A stretch of DNA of 20,939 nt, taken from contig CAYZIB010000018.1 of NCBI GenBank assembly GCA_964478425.1, positions 1 through 20,939 of the forward strand, written 5' to 3'. A program made the position numbers and the translations under genes. The notes below the pieces were generated by a model. The model was not told where the DNA came from, made no database searches, and saw only the letters and a list, made by a program, of their open reading frames with translations. Numbering within the stretch: position 1 is the stretch's first letter; the number at the start of each line of letters is the position of its first letter. Below are positions 1-6,964 of the stretch, piece by piece. This DNA is from CAYZIB01 sp964478425 (GTDB lineage Bacteria > Bacillota_I > Bacilli_A > Acholeplasmatales > WRBM01).

Positions 1-510
1 GTTGAATACAAAAATCATGATGGTAATTGGGTAACTCAGTTAGATCTTTTAAATGATATTAGTGGAAATATTTCTAATTTGATAGATTATAAATCGAAGA
101 TAAAATGTGAATTTGAATATCCAGTAACGGAATTTAGAATTTATGTTAAAACTGATAGTTTATCGGGTGATAGAAATAAAGGAAGGTTAGTTTTAGGTAA
201 TATCTTATTAATTCATGAAGAGTTTGAGCATACGTATTCTTATACTTCTAATGGTAGTTCTGGTCATACATCATTATGTAGTTGCGGAGAAATTTCTACA
301 CAATATCATGCTATAAATTCAAGCCAAGCTATAGAAAGATATGCAAATTGTATTCAATGTGGCCACTTAGTTGATTTAGGAACAGATATTGTTGTTGGTG
401 TTATGTCGGTAGAAGAAATGCTACATAGTGAAAATGGAAGTTATATTTTAAATGATGGTACTATCGTTTTAGTGGAGGAAGATATAGAAGCCTATCTTAA
501 TAGTACTTAA
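1..510 (+). CDS. C-terminal part of a surface protein with Cys-pair motifs (5' end outside window)
   Basis: The frame is open from base 1 with no stop, so the gene starts before the window; the first possible internal start, TTG at 79, is not needed. The visible 169 residues begin with a beta-rich stretch (roughly residues 37-62) containing a GDRNKGR motif. I associate that motif with carbohydrate-binding-like beta-sandwich domains of Firmicutes surface and RHS-type proteins. A His/Cys segment follows, with a C-x-C-G pair and later a C-x2-C-G pair, a spacing that suggests metal binding. The tail is acidic and ends at TAA 508-510. A weak hairpin with a T run follows. The downstream neighbour is a decayed gene. 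The family call is inferred from motifs, and a whole-gene function cannot be given. It could also be a degenerate RHS-family relative. Confidence 0.55.
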   Translation, partial: VEYKNHDGNWVTQLDLLNDISGNISNLIDYKSKIKCEFEYPVTEFRIYVKTDSLSGDRNKGRLVLGNILLIHEEFEHTYSYTSNGSSGHTSLCSCGEISTQYHAINSSQAIERYANCIQCGHLVDLGTDIVVGVMSVEEMLHSENGSYILNDGTIVLVEEDIEAYLNST

Positions 511-517
511 GTTTTTT
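496..517 (+). terminator. weak hairpin plus T run after the first gene
   Basis: CTTAA (496-500) pairs with TTAAG (507-511) around a 6-base loop, and six T follow at 512-517. The stem is only five A/T-rich pairs, so this is a weak candidate. Confidence 0.3.
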
Positions 518-589
518 CTTCAGGTGATGAAATATTTTAATTATTAAAATTAAGCTAAGTCTTTTTTATACTGCCAGTCATTGTGAAAT

Positions 590-964
590 GAATATAGGTC
601 TAAAAATGATGAAATGTTTAGCATTTAAATAGTTTTTATAATGAACTAGAAAAATTTTTTAGATAAGAACTTTACATATTCTGAGTGGGAAAATGAGATA
701 ATGAAATATTAAATATACGATATAGACGACAATTTATTAATTGAATATATTGATAAGGCTAACGTAGTAAATAGAATGAATTATAGATATAATGATGTAG
801 AGGATGTATTGATTAAACTTGATTTAATGAATAACGGTCATTTGAATAATGCAAGACTATATTTATTTTCAAAGAAAAAAGTTTTAATGTTAAAATTAGT
901 TATTTACAACCTAAAAATTCAACATTTATTGCTAATAATAAATAATAATATAGATAAATATTAA
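590..964 (+). pseudogene. remnant of an AlbA_2/Schlafen-type ATP-binding DNA-binding protein
   Basis: One frame reads through family-like sequence interrupted by in-frame stops at 626, 647 and 710. After 713 it gives EYIDKANVVNRMNYRY, then DVEDVLIKLDLMNNGHLNNA, then a LYLFSKKK-like stretch. This matches my memory of the central part of AlbA_2 (Schlafen-like) transcriptional regulator or ATP-binding proteins, where an 'I-x-KA-N' helix precedes a 'DVL-x-KL-x-L-x-x-x-G-x-L-x-NA' winged-helix segment. After about residue 65 of the frame the similarity stops, as expected of a truncated or frameshifted gene. The ATG at 776 would give a 62-residue product covering only the end, and no ribosome site precedes it. 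Such proteins are common in accessory and defence regions, which suits the AbiE and RHS neighbours. Family recognition is from memory. Confidence 0.55.
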
Positions 965-1075
965 AATCACTATTACATAATATGAAATATTATTCATATA
1001 ATGTTGTGGTGTTTTTTTTATTAAATATTACCTAGTTTGAATTCTAGGGACGGGAATGATGAGATGTCTAACAAA
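956..1075 (+). repeat. degenerate direct repeat of the murC promoter and 5' end (left copy)
   Basis: Three blocks match the intact murC start: 956-974 against 5594-5612 (17 of 19 identical), 995-1011 against 5615-5631 (16 of 17, including TATAAT), and 1034-1058 against 5651-5675 (21 of 25). The last block carries the GGGACGGGAATG that encodes the GTGM part of the MurC nucleotide-binding loop. In the left copy the murC ATG is lost and the aligned glycine codon is TGA, so it is dead. It carries 18 extra bases between the first two blocks. Similarity fades after about 1072. Confidence 0.7.
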
Positions 1076-1115
1076 TCAAATTTAAATTTTAAACGATAAG
1101 TGTAAATATAACTAT

Positions 1116-1156
1116 ATTTTTAGCGAAAAAATTAAACAATTTAGTTGCTAAAATTT
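1116..1156. promoter_or_regulatory. candidate AbiEi operator (inverted repeat)
   Basis: The left arm 1116-1127 (ATTTTTAGCGAA) and right arm 1145-1156 (TTGCTAAAATTT) are inverted copies matching at 9 of 12 positions, 17 bases apart. The right arm covers the -35 box of the abiE promoter. AbiEi antitoxins are known to bind inverted repeats in their own promoter, so this is the natural candidate for autorepression. The assignment itself is an inference. Confidence 0.5.
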
Positions 1157-1174
1157 TAAATATGGGGGTATAAT
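1145..1174 (+). promoter_or_regulatory. abiE promoter
   Basis: TTGCTA (1145-1150), an 18-base spacer and TATAAT (1169-1174) lie 47 bases before the AbiEi start. The -35 box sits inside the right arm of the inverted repeat. Confidence 0.6.
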
Positions 1175-1221
1175 AATGATAGAGTCAAAAGTTTTATGAA
1201 AACTATATTGAGGTTATTATC

Positions 1222-1950
1222 ATGAAATATATAAAAGAATTATCAAAGTTAAAATTATTCAATAAACAAGATGTAGTAAATATATGTGGGAACATTAATA
1301 ATGCTAATTATATTTTAAAATCATATATTGACAAAGGTTATATTAGCAAAATAAAAAAAGATTATTATGTAATTAATGATTTAGTTAATAATACACCTGC
1401 CGCAAATAAATATGAAATTGCTTGTGGCTATAACACAAATGATTTTATTTCTCATCATAGTGTTTTTGAATATTATGGATTTAGTAATCAAGTCTATAAT
1501 ACTGTTGATATTACAACTAATACATTTAAACGTGATTATATTTTTGATGAGTGTATATATAAATATCATAAAAGTAATAACTTTATTCAAGTAAATAAAT
1601 TATCAGGAATTAAAATAAGTAGTATTGAAAGAGCAATTGTAGATTGTATAAATGATAGTTCTAACTTTGAATATTACGAGTTACTAGAATGTATTAATAA
1701 CATTAATGCCATTGATGAGTCAAAAATACTCATATATTTAGAAAGTTTAAACAATAAATTGTTATATAAAAAAGTAGGATTTGTTTTAGAAAAATATAAA
1801 AAAACATTTGAAATTTCTGATGATTTTTTTCTTTCTTGTAAAGAAAAAAGTGGAAATACAGTAGGTTATTATAATTTGCAAGCAAAAGATGCATTAATAT
1901 TTAATGCAAAGTGGCGTTTATTTGTTTATAAAGATATGGAGGTAATCTAA
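1222..1950 (+). CDS. abiEi: AbiEi-family antitoxin (type IV toxin-antitoxin)
   Basis: The 242-residue protein starts with a winged-helix segment (about 1-52) whose pattern of helices followed by GYISKIKKDYYVI is the usual DNA-binding N-terminus of AbiEi. Residues about 70-85 carry the family hallmark ISHHS-x-x-EYYGF, followed by the C-terminal domain that neutralises the toxin in characterised systems. AbiEi represses its own operon and antagonises the AbiEii nucleotidyltransferase without a stable protein complex, which is why the pair is called type IV. GAGG at 1210-1213 precedes the ATG. The stop codon overlaps the AbiEii start by one base, a coupled arrangement that fixes the pair. No truncation is visible, and all key segments appear present. 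Confidence 0.88.
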   Translation: MKYIKELSKLKLFNKQDVVNICGNINNANYILKSYIDKGYISKIKKDYYVINDLVNNTPAANKYEIACGYNTNDFISHHSVFEYYGFSNQVYNTVDITTNTFKRDYIFDECIYKYHKSNNFIQVNKLSGIKISSIERAIVDCINDSSNFEYYELLECINNINAIDESKILIYLESLNNKLLYKKVGFVLEKYKKTFEISDDFFLSCKEKSGNTVGYYNLQAKDALIFNAKWRLFVYKDMEVI

Positions 1951-2918
1951 TGTTTTCATACACAAAAAAAGAAATAGTTATACTTGCAGAAAAATTAAAT
2001 GTTCAAAAACAAACATTAGAAAGAGTTTTAAGACTGATTGACATTTTAGAATTCATTAATGAAGATGAATATTTAAAAGGTAAATTAGTATTAAAAGGTG
2101 GAACTGCTATTAATTTAACATTTTATGATTATTTAAGATTAAGTGTTGATATTGATTTAGTTTATGTTGGCTCTATTGACAAAGAGCTAATGCTTGTAGA
2201 TAGAACTATAATTGAAAAGAAAATATTGAATTATATGCAACAAGTTAATATGCAGTATCGTAAAGATAAAACAAAGAAAACTCATGCTTTAGATTCATTT
2301 GTTTTTAATTATTCTAATATGTTTAATGCTATTGATATGATAAAAATAGAGATTAACTATATGAATAGAATTCATTTGTTTGATTATGAAAAAAGAAGTA
2401 TTACTTTGCCTTTAATGAACAGTATAGAGGTTTTAACATTAAATAAGTTTGATTTATTTGCATCAAAAATGAGTGCTTTAGTATATAGAACAACTATTAG
2501 AGATATTTATGATGTTAATAATATGATAAAAAACAAAACAATAAATAAAGATGACTTATTTTTATTTAGAAAATGTTGTATTTTTTATTTACTTTTGTCA
2601 TCTGAGGACAAAATTAATATCAAATTATTGTTTAATGAATGTAAGAAAAGAATGAATTCATTTATAGGTAATAGAATGCCCCAATATTTGACATCAACTT
2701 TAAAACTTAATGAAATATTTGATATTAAAATTGCTGTTGATAGTATTAATTTATTATTAGATGAACTTTTAGATACTATTAGTGATAATGAAATTACTTT
2801 TATAAAAAGTTTTCCTAATCCTTCTTTGCAACTTTTTGGTGATTCTTTAATTGATGAAAAAATAAGAGTACACCCGATGATTAAATGGAAAATGTCGTTG
2901 ATAAAAGATAAGGATTAA
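1950..2918 (+). CDS. abiEii: AbiEii/AbiGii-family nucleotidyltransferase toxin
   Basis: The 322-residue protein is a DNA-polymerase-beta-fold nucleotidyltransferase. KGGT at 49-52 and the metal-binding D-x-D at 67-69 (within SVDIDL) are the catalytic hallmark, E134 in IKIEINY is a likely third acidic residue, and the K173...RDIYD (184-188) segment matches the conserved helical motif of AbiEii. Family members stop growth and abort phage infection, and some transfer nucleotides to tRNA ends; the target of this one cannot be read from sequence. A good ribosome site GGAGG (1938-1942) lies inside the antitoxin gene. The 3' end overlaps by 14 bases the open frame of the RHS fragment that follows. 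The toxin looks full-length and potentially active. Confidence 0.9.
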   Translation: MFSYTKKEIVILAEKLNVQKQTLERVLRLIDILEFINEDEYLKGKLVLKGGTAINLTFYDYLRLSVDIDLVYVGSIDKELMLVDRTIIEKKILNYMQQVNMQYRKDKTKKTHALDSFVFNYSNMFNAIDMIKIEINYMNRIHLFDYEKRSITLPLMNSIEVLTLNKFDLFASKMSALVYRTTIRDIYDVNNMIKNKTINKDDLFLFRKCCIFYLLLSSEDKINIKLLFNECKKRMNSFIGNRMPQYLTSTLKLNEIFDIKIAVDSINLLLDELLDTISDNEITFIKSFPNPSLQLFGDSLIDEKIRVHPMIKWKMSLIKDKD

Positions 2919-3105
2919 TATTATTAATGTTTTATTTACTGAATTTAATAGATATAATAATCCATTAAATGTTATTCTTAAGAAGATAAGAGATGAAATA
3001 GGTAGTGATATACATTATGAATATAATTCACAAGTAATTAGAATAAATAAAATTACACCAAATGAAACTACATCATATGAATTAGAAGGAAGCAATATTA
3101 TAAGT

Positions 3106-4143
3106 ATGCATAAAGTTACTTTAGATGAAAATGTAATTCTTGATTTTATATATGATAGTAATTCTATGTTAGTAGGAGTAAATACAATTGAAGGTAATTA
3201 TTTTAATGTTAGAGATATCATAGATAATATTATTGGTTTAATTGACAAAAATGGTAATTTCGTGATAAAATATAACTATGATGCATGGGGAAAACTATTA
3301 GACAAAGTAGCATTAATTGATTGTATCGTTTCAAGACATAATCCATTTATATATAAAGGATATTATTTTGATTCAGAAACTAATTTTTATTATTTGAATT
3401 CAAGATACTATTCTCCAGAAATTTGCAGGTTCATTAGTCCAGACTCTGTCGATTATCTAGAACCAGGATCTTTTAATGGATTGAATTTATATTGCTACTG
3501 CATGAATAATCCAATTTCTTATTGCGATCCTAGTGGGCATTTTGTTCTGTCGTCTTTTTTAATTGCAGTTGGAATTGGAGCTGCTGCTGGATTTTTGTCA
3601 CAATATATTTCCGATGTAATTGCTAATATTAAAGATGATGGTTTTCAATTTTCTGATTTATTAACTATCAATAAAAGTAATTGGAAGGATTATCTAGGTG
3701 CTACAATTGCAGGAGCAATTGGAGGTGCATCTGGGGGACTGGGACTAAATTTACTTGGGACAATGTTATTTGCCGGTATGGGACAAGTTATTGGAGATTT
3801 GATATGTGGAGACATTGATTCATTTGGTGATGCTGTTAATACGTTTTTAAAAGCTGCATTTACTGCTGGTTTATCATACGGTATTACTAGTGCAGTTAGC
3901 GCAAGTTTTGGAAGATGGCAAATGAATAGCAAAATTTTAAAAGGATCAAGTAAAAATATTAAGATTAATGCAAGAATCAAGAATTTAACTGGTTCATATG
4001 GTAAAGCATTAAATGGTATGAAAATTGGTAGAAATTCAACTAGTCAGTTTTTAAAACAATTAGCTTTTACAAATAGTAATATGGCACTTACTGAATCTAC
4101 TGGTGGTTTGATTTCAATACTTTTGGCACTTGGAGGATTTTAA
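3106..4143 (+). CDS. orphan RHS C-terminal toxin tip
   Basis: Residues about 40-145 form the RHS-repeat-associated core: YNYDAWGKLL, YKGYYFDSETNFYYLNSRYY, then FISPDS and ending CDPSGH at 140-145. In RHS proteins this core marks the border between the shell and the variable toxin. Residues 146-345 are the variable tip. It is hydrophobic and glycine-rich, with likely membrane-spanning or glycine-zipper stretches at about 147-168, 195-232 and 245-268, and ends in a hydrophobic LGGF. RHS-like frame stays open upstream to 2905 with no ATG, GTG or TTG before 3106, so the normal N-terminal shell is absent and the gene looks like a displaced tip. GAAGGAAG (3085-3092) lies 13 bases before the ATG, too far to be convincing. 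The toxic activity is not identifiable. Confidence 0.75.
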   Translation: MHKVTLDENVILDFIYDSNSMLVGVNTIEGNYFNVRDIIDNIIGLIDKNGNFVIKYNYDAWGKLLDKVALIDCIVSRHNPFIYKGYYFDSETNFYYLNSRYYSPEICRFISPDSVDYLEPGSFNGLNLYCYCMNNPISYCDPSGHFVLSSFLIAVGIGAAAGFLSQYISDVIANIKDDGFQFSDLLTINKSNWKDYLGATIAGAIGGASGGLGLNLLGTMLFAGMGQVIGDLICGDIDSFGDAVNTFLKAAFTAGLSYGITSAVSASFGRWQMNSKILKGSSKNIKINARIKNLTGSYGKALNGMKIGRNSTSQFLKQLAFTNSNMALTESTGGLISILLALGGF

Positions 4144-4805
4144 TGAAAAAAGTTTGTTTTATAATTTTTAACTTTATATTAATTATTTTGATGATATTTT
4201 TTATAATTTTTATTCCGTATGGTTATATATATGATTTGGGATTATTTTTACCAATATTAACTGTTGTTAATTGTATTAAATATCAAAGCCATATTCAAAG
4301 ATATCCACTGAATGATTTAAGTGAATATCAATTCAATGTTCTCCATGATGATTTTGCATTTTATAATGAAGTTGATAAATATTATTTTATCGAGATTAAT
4401 TATTCTAATGGTATATATAGAACAAATGAATGTAAAAAGAAAATGATTTTTGATATGAAAAAATGCATTTTTCCCCAAAATTATTTAAGGGCATATTTTG
4501 TTAGGAATATTCATTTTTTAGTTATTAAACAAAGAAAGTTGTCATTAAGACATTTATCAAAAAGTTTAAAGGTTATAGATAATTTTAAATATCAAAATTT
4601 AAAAATTATTTTTGTAAAAGAAACTAAAAGAAAAGAATATTGGATTGTTAAAAATGGTAAGACTAAAGTAAATATTATTATTGCTGATATAATTGGGAAT
4701 GTATTTTCTAATATGATTATAATGAATAAATACAGTCATAATTTTGATAAATATAAAAAATTGTCAGAAAAATATTATGCAAATAATAAAAAATATTATA
4801 AATAA
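4143..4805 (+). CDS. putative immunity protein of the RHS tip (membrane-anchored, unknown family)
   Basis: The 220-residue protein belongs to no family I recognise. It begins with two very hydrophobic helices (about 4-26 and 28-45), which could anchor it in the membrane, followed by a lysine- and tyrosine-rich soluble domain of about 170 residues with alternating strand-like segments. Its ATG shares one base with the RHS stop codon, and a strong ribosome site GGAGG (4132-4136) lies inside the toxin gene, so the two are translated together. In RHS and other polymorphic toxin loci the gene directly after the tip normally encodes the cognate immunity protein. A membrane location would suit a hydrophobic toxin tip. 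The immunity role rests on position alone. A perfect terminator follows within 45 bases. Confidence 0.5.
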   Translation: MKKVCFIIFNFILIILMIFFIIFIPYGYIYDLGLFLPILTVVNCIKYQSHIQRYPLNDLSEYQFNVLHDDFAFYNEVDKYYFIEINYSNGIYRTNECKKKMIFDMKKCIFPQNYLRAYFVRNIHFLVIKQRKLSLRHLSKSLKVIDNFKYQNLKIIFVKETKRKEYWIVKNGKTKVNIIIADIIGNVFSNMIIMNKYSHNFDKYKKLSEKYYANNKKYYK

Positions 4806-4846
4806 TTTTATAAATAATCAAAAAAACAAACATTACTTTTAATACT

Positions 4847-4885
4847 AAGGATGAAACTGAGTAATATCAGTTTCATCCTTTTTTT
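4847..4885 (+). terminator. strong terminator of the abiE-RHS-immunity block
   Basis: AAGGATGAAACTGA (4847-4860) pairs perfectly over 14 bases with 4867-4880 around a 6-base loop, followed by a T run to 4885. It is the longest perfect terminator stem I found here. Confidence 0.9.
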
Positions 4886-5299
4886 ATATTTAATATGTAT
4901 AAGAATAAAAATTTGTGATTCTAGCTGTCCAATGGTTAAAAATGCCACTTGTCACATTTTTTTAATTGTAACATTATGTGAATCTAATAGATTAAATATC
5001 AATATAAATAAATGATGTGATGACATTAAATAATTTGATCCATATACAATCAAAACTATTGATCAAAACCCATACTTCTATTAAAAATAAACAATTAAAA
5101 AGTAAGGTTGAGTTAATTGACTTTACTTTTTTTAATTACTGTATAACTAATTTAGTTTATTTAAAAAAATTAAAATAACTATTAGTTATACATAAAATGT
5201 TATTTTTCAACAAATTTAGATAATTAAAAATTATATAATATAAGTAGCTAATTTATTAGTATATGATATTTAGCTATATTTTATTCATAAACAATAAAA
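4886..5299. other. intergenic stretch without recognisable genes
   Basis: No convincing coding frame is seen. A short inverted pair TTTGATC (5034-5040) and GATCAAA (5061-5067) is present. The section near 4920-4965 (with GTTAAAAATGCCACTTGTCACA) has the look of insertion-sequence ends, possibly IS21-like, but nothing else supports that. A terminator at 5097-5133 suggests an untranslated or decayed transcript ends here. Confidence 0.4.
5097..5133 (+). terminator. second terminator in the murC upstream region
   Basis: AAAAAGTAA (5097-5105) pairs with TTACTTTTT (5123-5131); the inner part can pair further through G-T pairs. T runs flank it on the + strand and A runs on the other side, so it could work in both directions. 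Confidence 0.7.
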
Positions 5300-5547
5300 T
5301 ATTATTGGAACGATTTACCTATAACCGCATCAATTGATGCATATACCAACTTATATGAGAATATAAGCCGATATATCTTGCCCACATTGTGGTAGGCAGT
5401 GATTATACTTAAATCAAAAGCCGAATATCTGTATGTAGATATATTAAGTTGCAAAAAGACAGATGATTGTTTTAATACAAGCACCACGCCTTGCAAAATC
5501 GAACTAACCTTTATCATGGCTAGTTGCGTTTTTTGCGAGGTTTTTTT
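5300..5547 (+). ncRNA. candidate structured RNA upstream of murC
   Basis: This stretch is clearly more structured and less AT-rich than its surroundings. In order: the 14-base palindrome GCATCAATTGATGC (5327-5340); a 7-pair stem with a GAGA loop (5350-5367); TGCC (5379-5382) with GGCA (5395-5398) closing an inner CACA/TGTG stem; ATATCT/AGATAT around a 6-base loop (5425-5442); and a long imperfect hairpin from 5489 to 5540 with a T run at 5541-5547 that can act as terminator. GATTTA (5312-5317) can pair with TAAATC (5410-5415) and close the first three hairpins into one domain. TATAAT near 5234 is a possible promoter. Short reading frames cross it on both strands, but none resembles a protein. 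No known RNA family is identified. The strand follows from the final hairpin and T run. Confidence 0.45.
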
Positions 5548-5593
5548 GCTTGGGAATAATAATTTAAAAAATGAATTAATAGATTTAATAATA

Positions 5594-5690
5594 AAATATT
5601 AAAAGCACCATTTGCATATAATGTAGTGGTGATTTTATGTTCTTTTATTTGGTTGGAATTAAAGGGACGGGAATGGCGAGTCTAGCATGT
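5594..5690 (+). repeat. direct repeat, right copy (murC promoter and first codons)
   Basis: This is the intact partner of the degenerate copy at 956-1075. It includes TATAAT at 5617-5622, the ribosome site GTGGTGA, the murC ATG at 5637 and the codons for the GTGM loop. The two copies bracket the abiE-RHS island. Confidence 0.65.
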
Positions 5691-6911
5691 TATTTAAAAG
5701 ATTTAGGAAATGATGTAATAGGAAGTGATACTGATACTTATTATTTTACAATGGATAATCTAATTATAAAAAATATAAAAATTTTATCTTTTAATAAAGA
5801 TAACATCAAAAATAAATATATTTATATTATTGGAAATGCCTATGATAAAAATAATATTGAAGTATCTAAAATAATAAATAATAAATATGAGTACTATTAT
5901 TATCATGAATTTATATCTAAATTTATTAAAAAAGATTTGATTTGTATTTCAGGTACACATGGCAAAACAACTACTGCTTCATTATTATCAAAAATGTTAG
6001 ATAATAAAGTATCTTATATAATAGGTGATGGAAGTGGATATGGTACAGAAATTACTAATTATCTAATTTTAGAAGCATGTGAATATAAAGAACATTTTCT
6101 TTCATATATTCCTAAAATAGCTTTAATAACAAATATTGAATTAGATCATCCTGATTATTTTAAAAGTAAAGTACAATTAGAAGAAACTTTTTTAAAATTT
6201 GCAGAAAAATCAGAAATACTAATTTTAAATAATGATGAATTATCAACTAAATATTTAAAACATAAAAATAAAATAACATTTGGATTTGATAAAAGTAGTG
6301 ATTATGTTATTAACATTATAGATGAAACAAATAATGGTTATAATGTAATTATAAAAGAAAAGAAAAATAATAAAAAATATAATTGCTTTTTACCATTTTT
6401 AGGTAAACATTTAATATATGACTTTTGTGGAGCATTTATTATTTGTTTAATAATAGGAATAAATCCTATTATAACTAATCTTACTTTACCTAAAAGAAGA
6501 ATGACTACTTATAAATATGGCAAAACAATTTTAATTGATGATTATGCTCATCATCCAACAGAAATTAAATGTCTAGAAACATCATTAAGAAAAACATATC
6601 CAAATAAAAAAATAAATGTAATATTTCAATCACATACATATTCAAGAACAATAAAATTTAAAAATGAATTTAAAAAAGTTTTAAAATTGTTTGATAAAGT
6701 ATATATAGAAAATGTTTTTTCATCAAAAAGAGAAAAAGAAAATTTAATTTTAGAACAAGAAATAAATGATTTTTTTAATGAATTTGAAAAATTTAATATC
6801 AATGTAATTAAAGAAATTAATCAAAATAAAGATGAAATTTGGGTATTTTTAGGAGCAGGGACAGTAAATAAATATATTGATTTACTAATAAATAATAAGT
6901 TTATTATTTAA
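5637..6911 (+). CDS. murC: UDP-N-acetylmuramate-L-alanine ligase (MurC)
   Basis: MurC joins L-alanine to UDP-MurNAc with ATP in the cytosol, the first step of peptide-stem synthesis. The 424 residues show the whole Mur-ligase plan: an N-terminal nucleotide-fold domain with GIKGTGMASLA (7-17), the ATP loop GTHGKTTT (106-113), the TNIELDHPDYF segment (about 164-174) with its ligand-binding Glu and His, and a C-terminal domain with DDYAHHPTE and the MurC-specific QSHTYSRT. The length is slightly shorter than usual, with no gap in key motifs. The start follows GTGGTGA and a TATAAT box only 14 bases upstream, giving a very short leader. Its promoter and first codons exist as a second, decayed copy at 956-1075. 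Downstream ccpA has its own promoter. A murC-ccpA-tyrS order is also found in Bacillus. Confidence 0.93.
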   Translation: MFFYLVGIKGTGMASLACYLKDLGNDVIGSDTDTYYFTMDNLIIKNIKILSFNKDNIKNKYIYIIGNAYDKNNIEVSKIINNKYEYYYYHEFISKFIKKDLICISGTHGKTTTASLLSKMLDNKVSYIIGDGSGYGTEITNYLILEACEYKEHFLSYIPKIALITNIELDHPDYFKSKVQLEETFLKFAEKSEILILNNDELSTKYLKHKNKITFGFDKSSDYVINIIDETNNGYNVIIKEKKNNKKYNCFLPFLGKHLIYDFCGAFIICLIIGINPIITNLTLPKRRMTTYKYGKTILIDDYAHHPTEIKCLETSLRKTYPNKKINVIFQSHTYSRTIKFKNEFKKVLKLFDKVYIENVFSSKREKENLILEQEINDFFNEFEKFNINVIKEINQNKDEIWVFLGAGTVNKYIDLLINNKFII

Positions 6912-6915
6912 TATA

Positions 6916-6944
6916 TTGAAAATATTTTCATAATATGATAAAAT
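6916..6944 (+). promoter_or_regulatory. ccpA promoter
   Basis: TTGAAA (6916-6921), a 17-base spacer and an extended -10 TGaTAAAAT (-10 at 6939-6944). The expected transcript start is near 6951, which rules out the in-frame ATG at 6935 as the translation start. Confidence 0.65.
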
Positions 6945-6964
6945 TTATGCTAGGAAGTGGTATT

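Noticed and set aside
1381..1594. Open frames on the minus and alternate plus strands across abiEi
   Set aside because: They lie wholly inside a well-supported AbiEi gene, lack ribosome sites and resemble no family.
3690..3980. Minus-strand frame of about 96 codons opposite the RHS tip
   Set aside because: It is a shadow of the glycine-rich coding strand, with no ribosome site or family resemblance.
5368..5400. Resemblance of the GCCGATAT...CCACA hairpin to part of 6S RNA
   Set aside because: The short match recalls the proteobacterial 6S bubble, but the rest does not fold into the single long 6S rod, so no 6S call is made.
5302..5602. Short frames on both strands across the hairpin-rich region before murC
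   Set aside because: No ribosome sites or protein-like patterns; the stem-loops explain the region better. The possibility of a small protein cannot be fully excluded.
6935..6964. Upstream in-frame ATG of ccpA
   Set aside because: It lies inside the -10 region of the promoter, before the expected transcript start.
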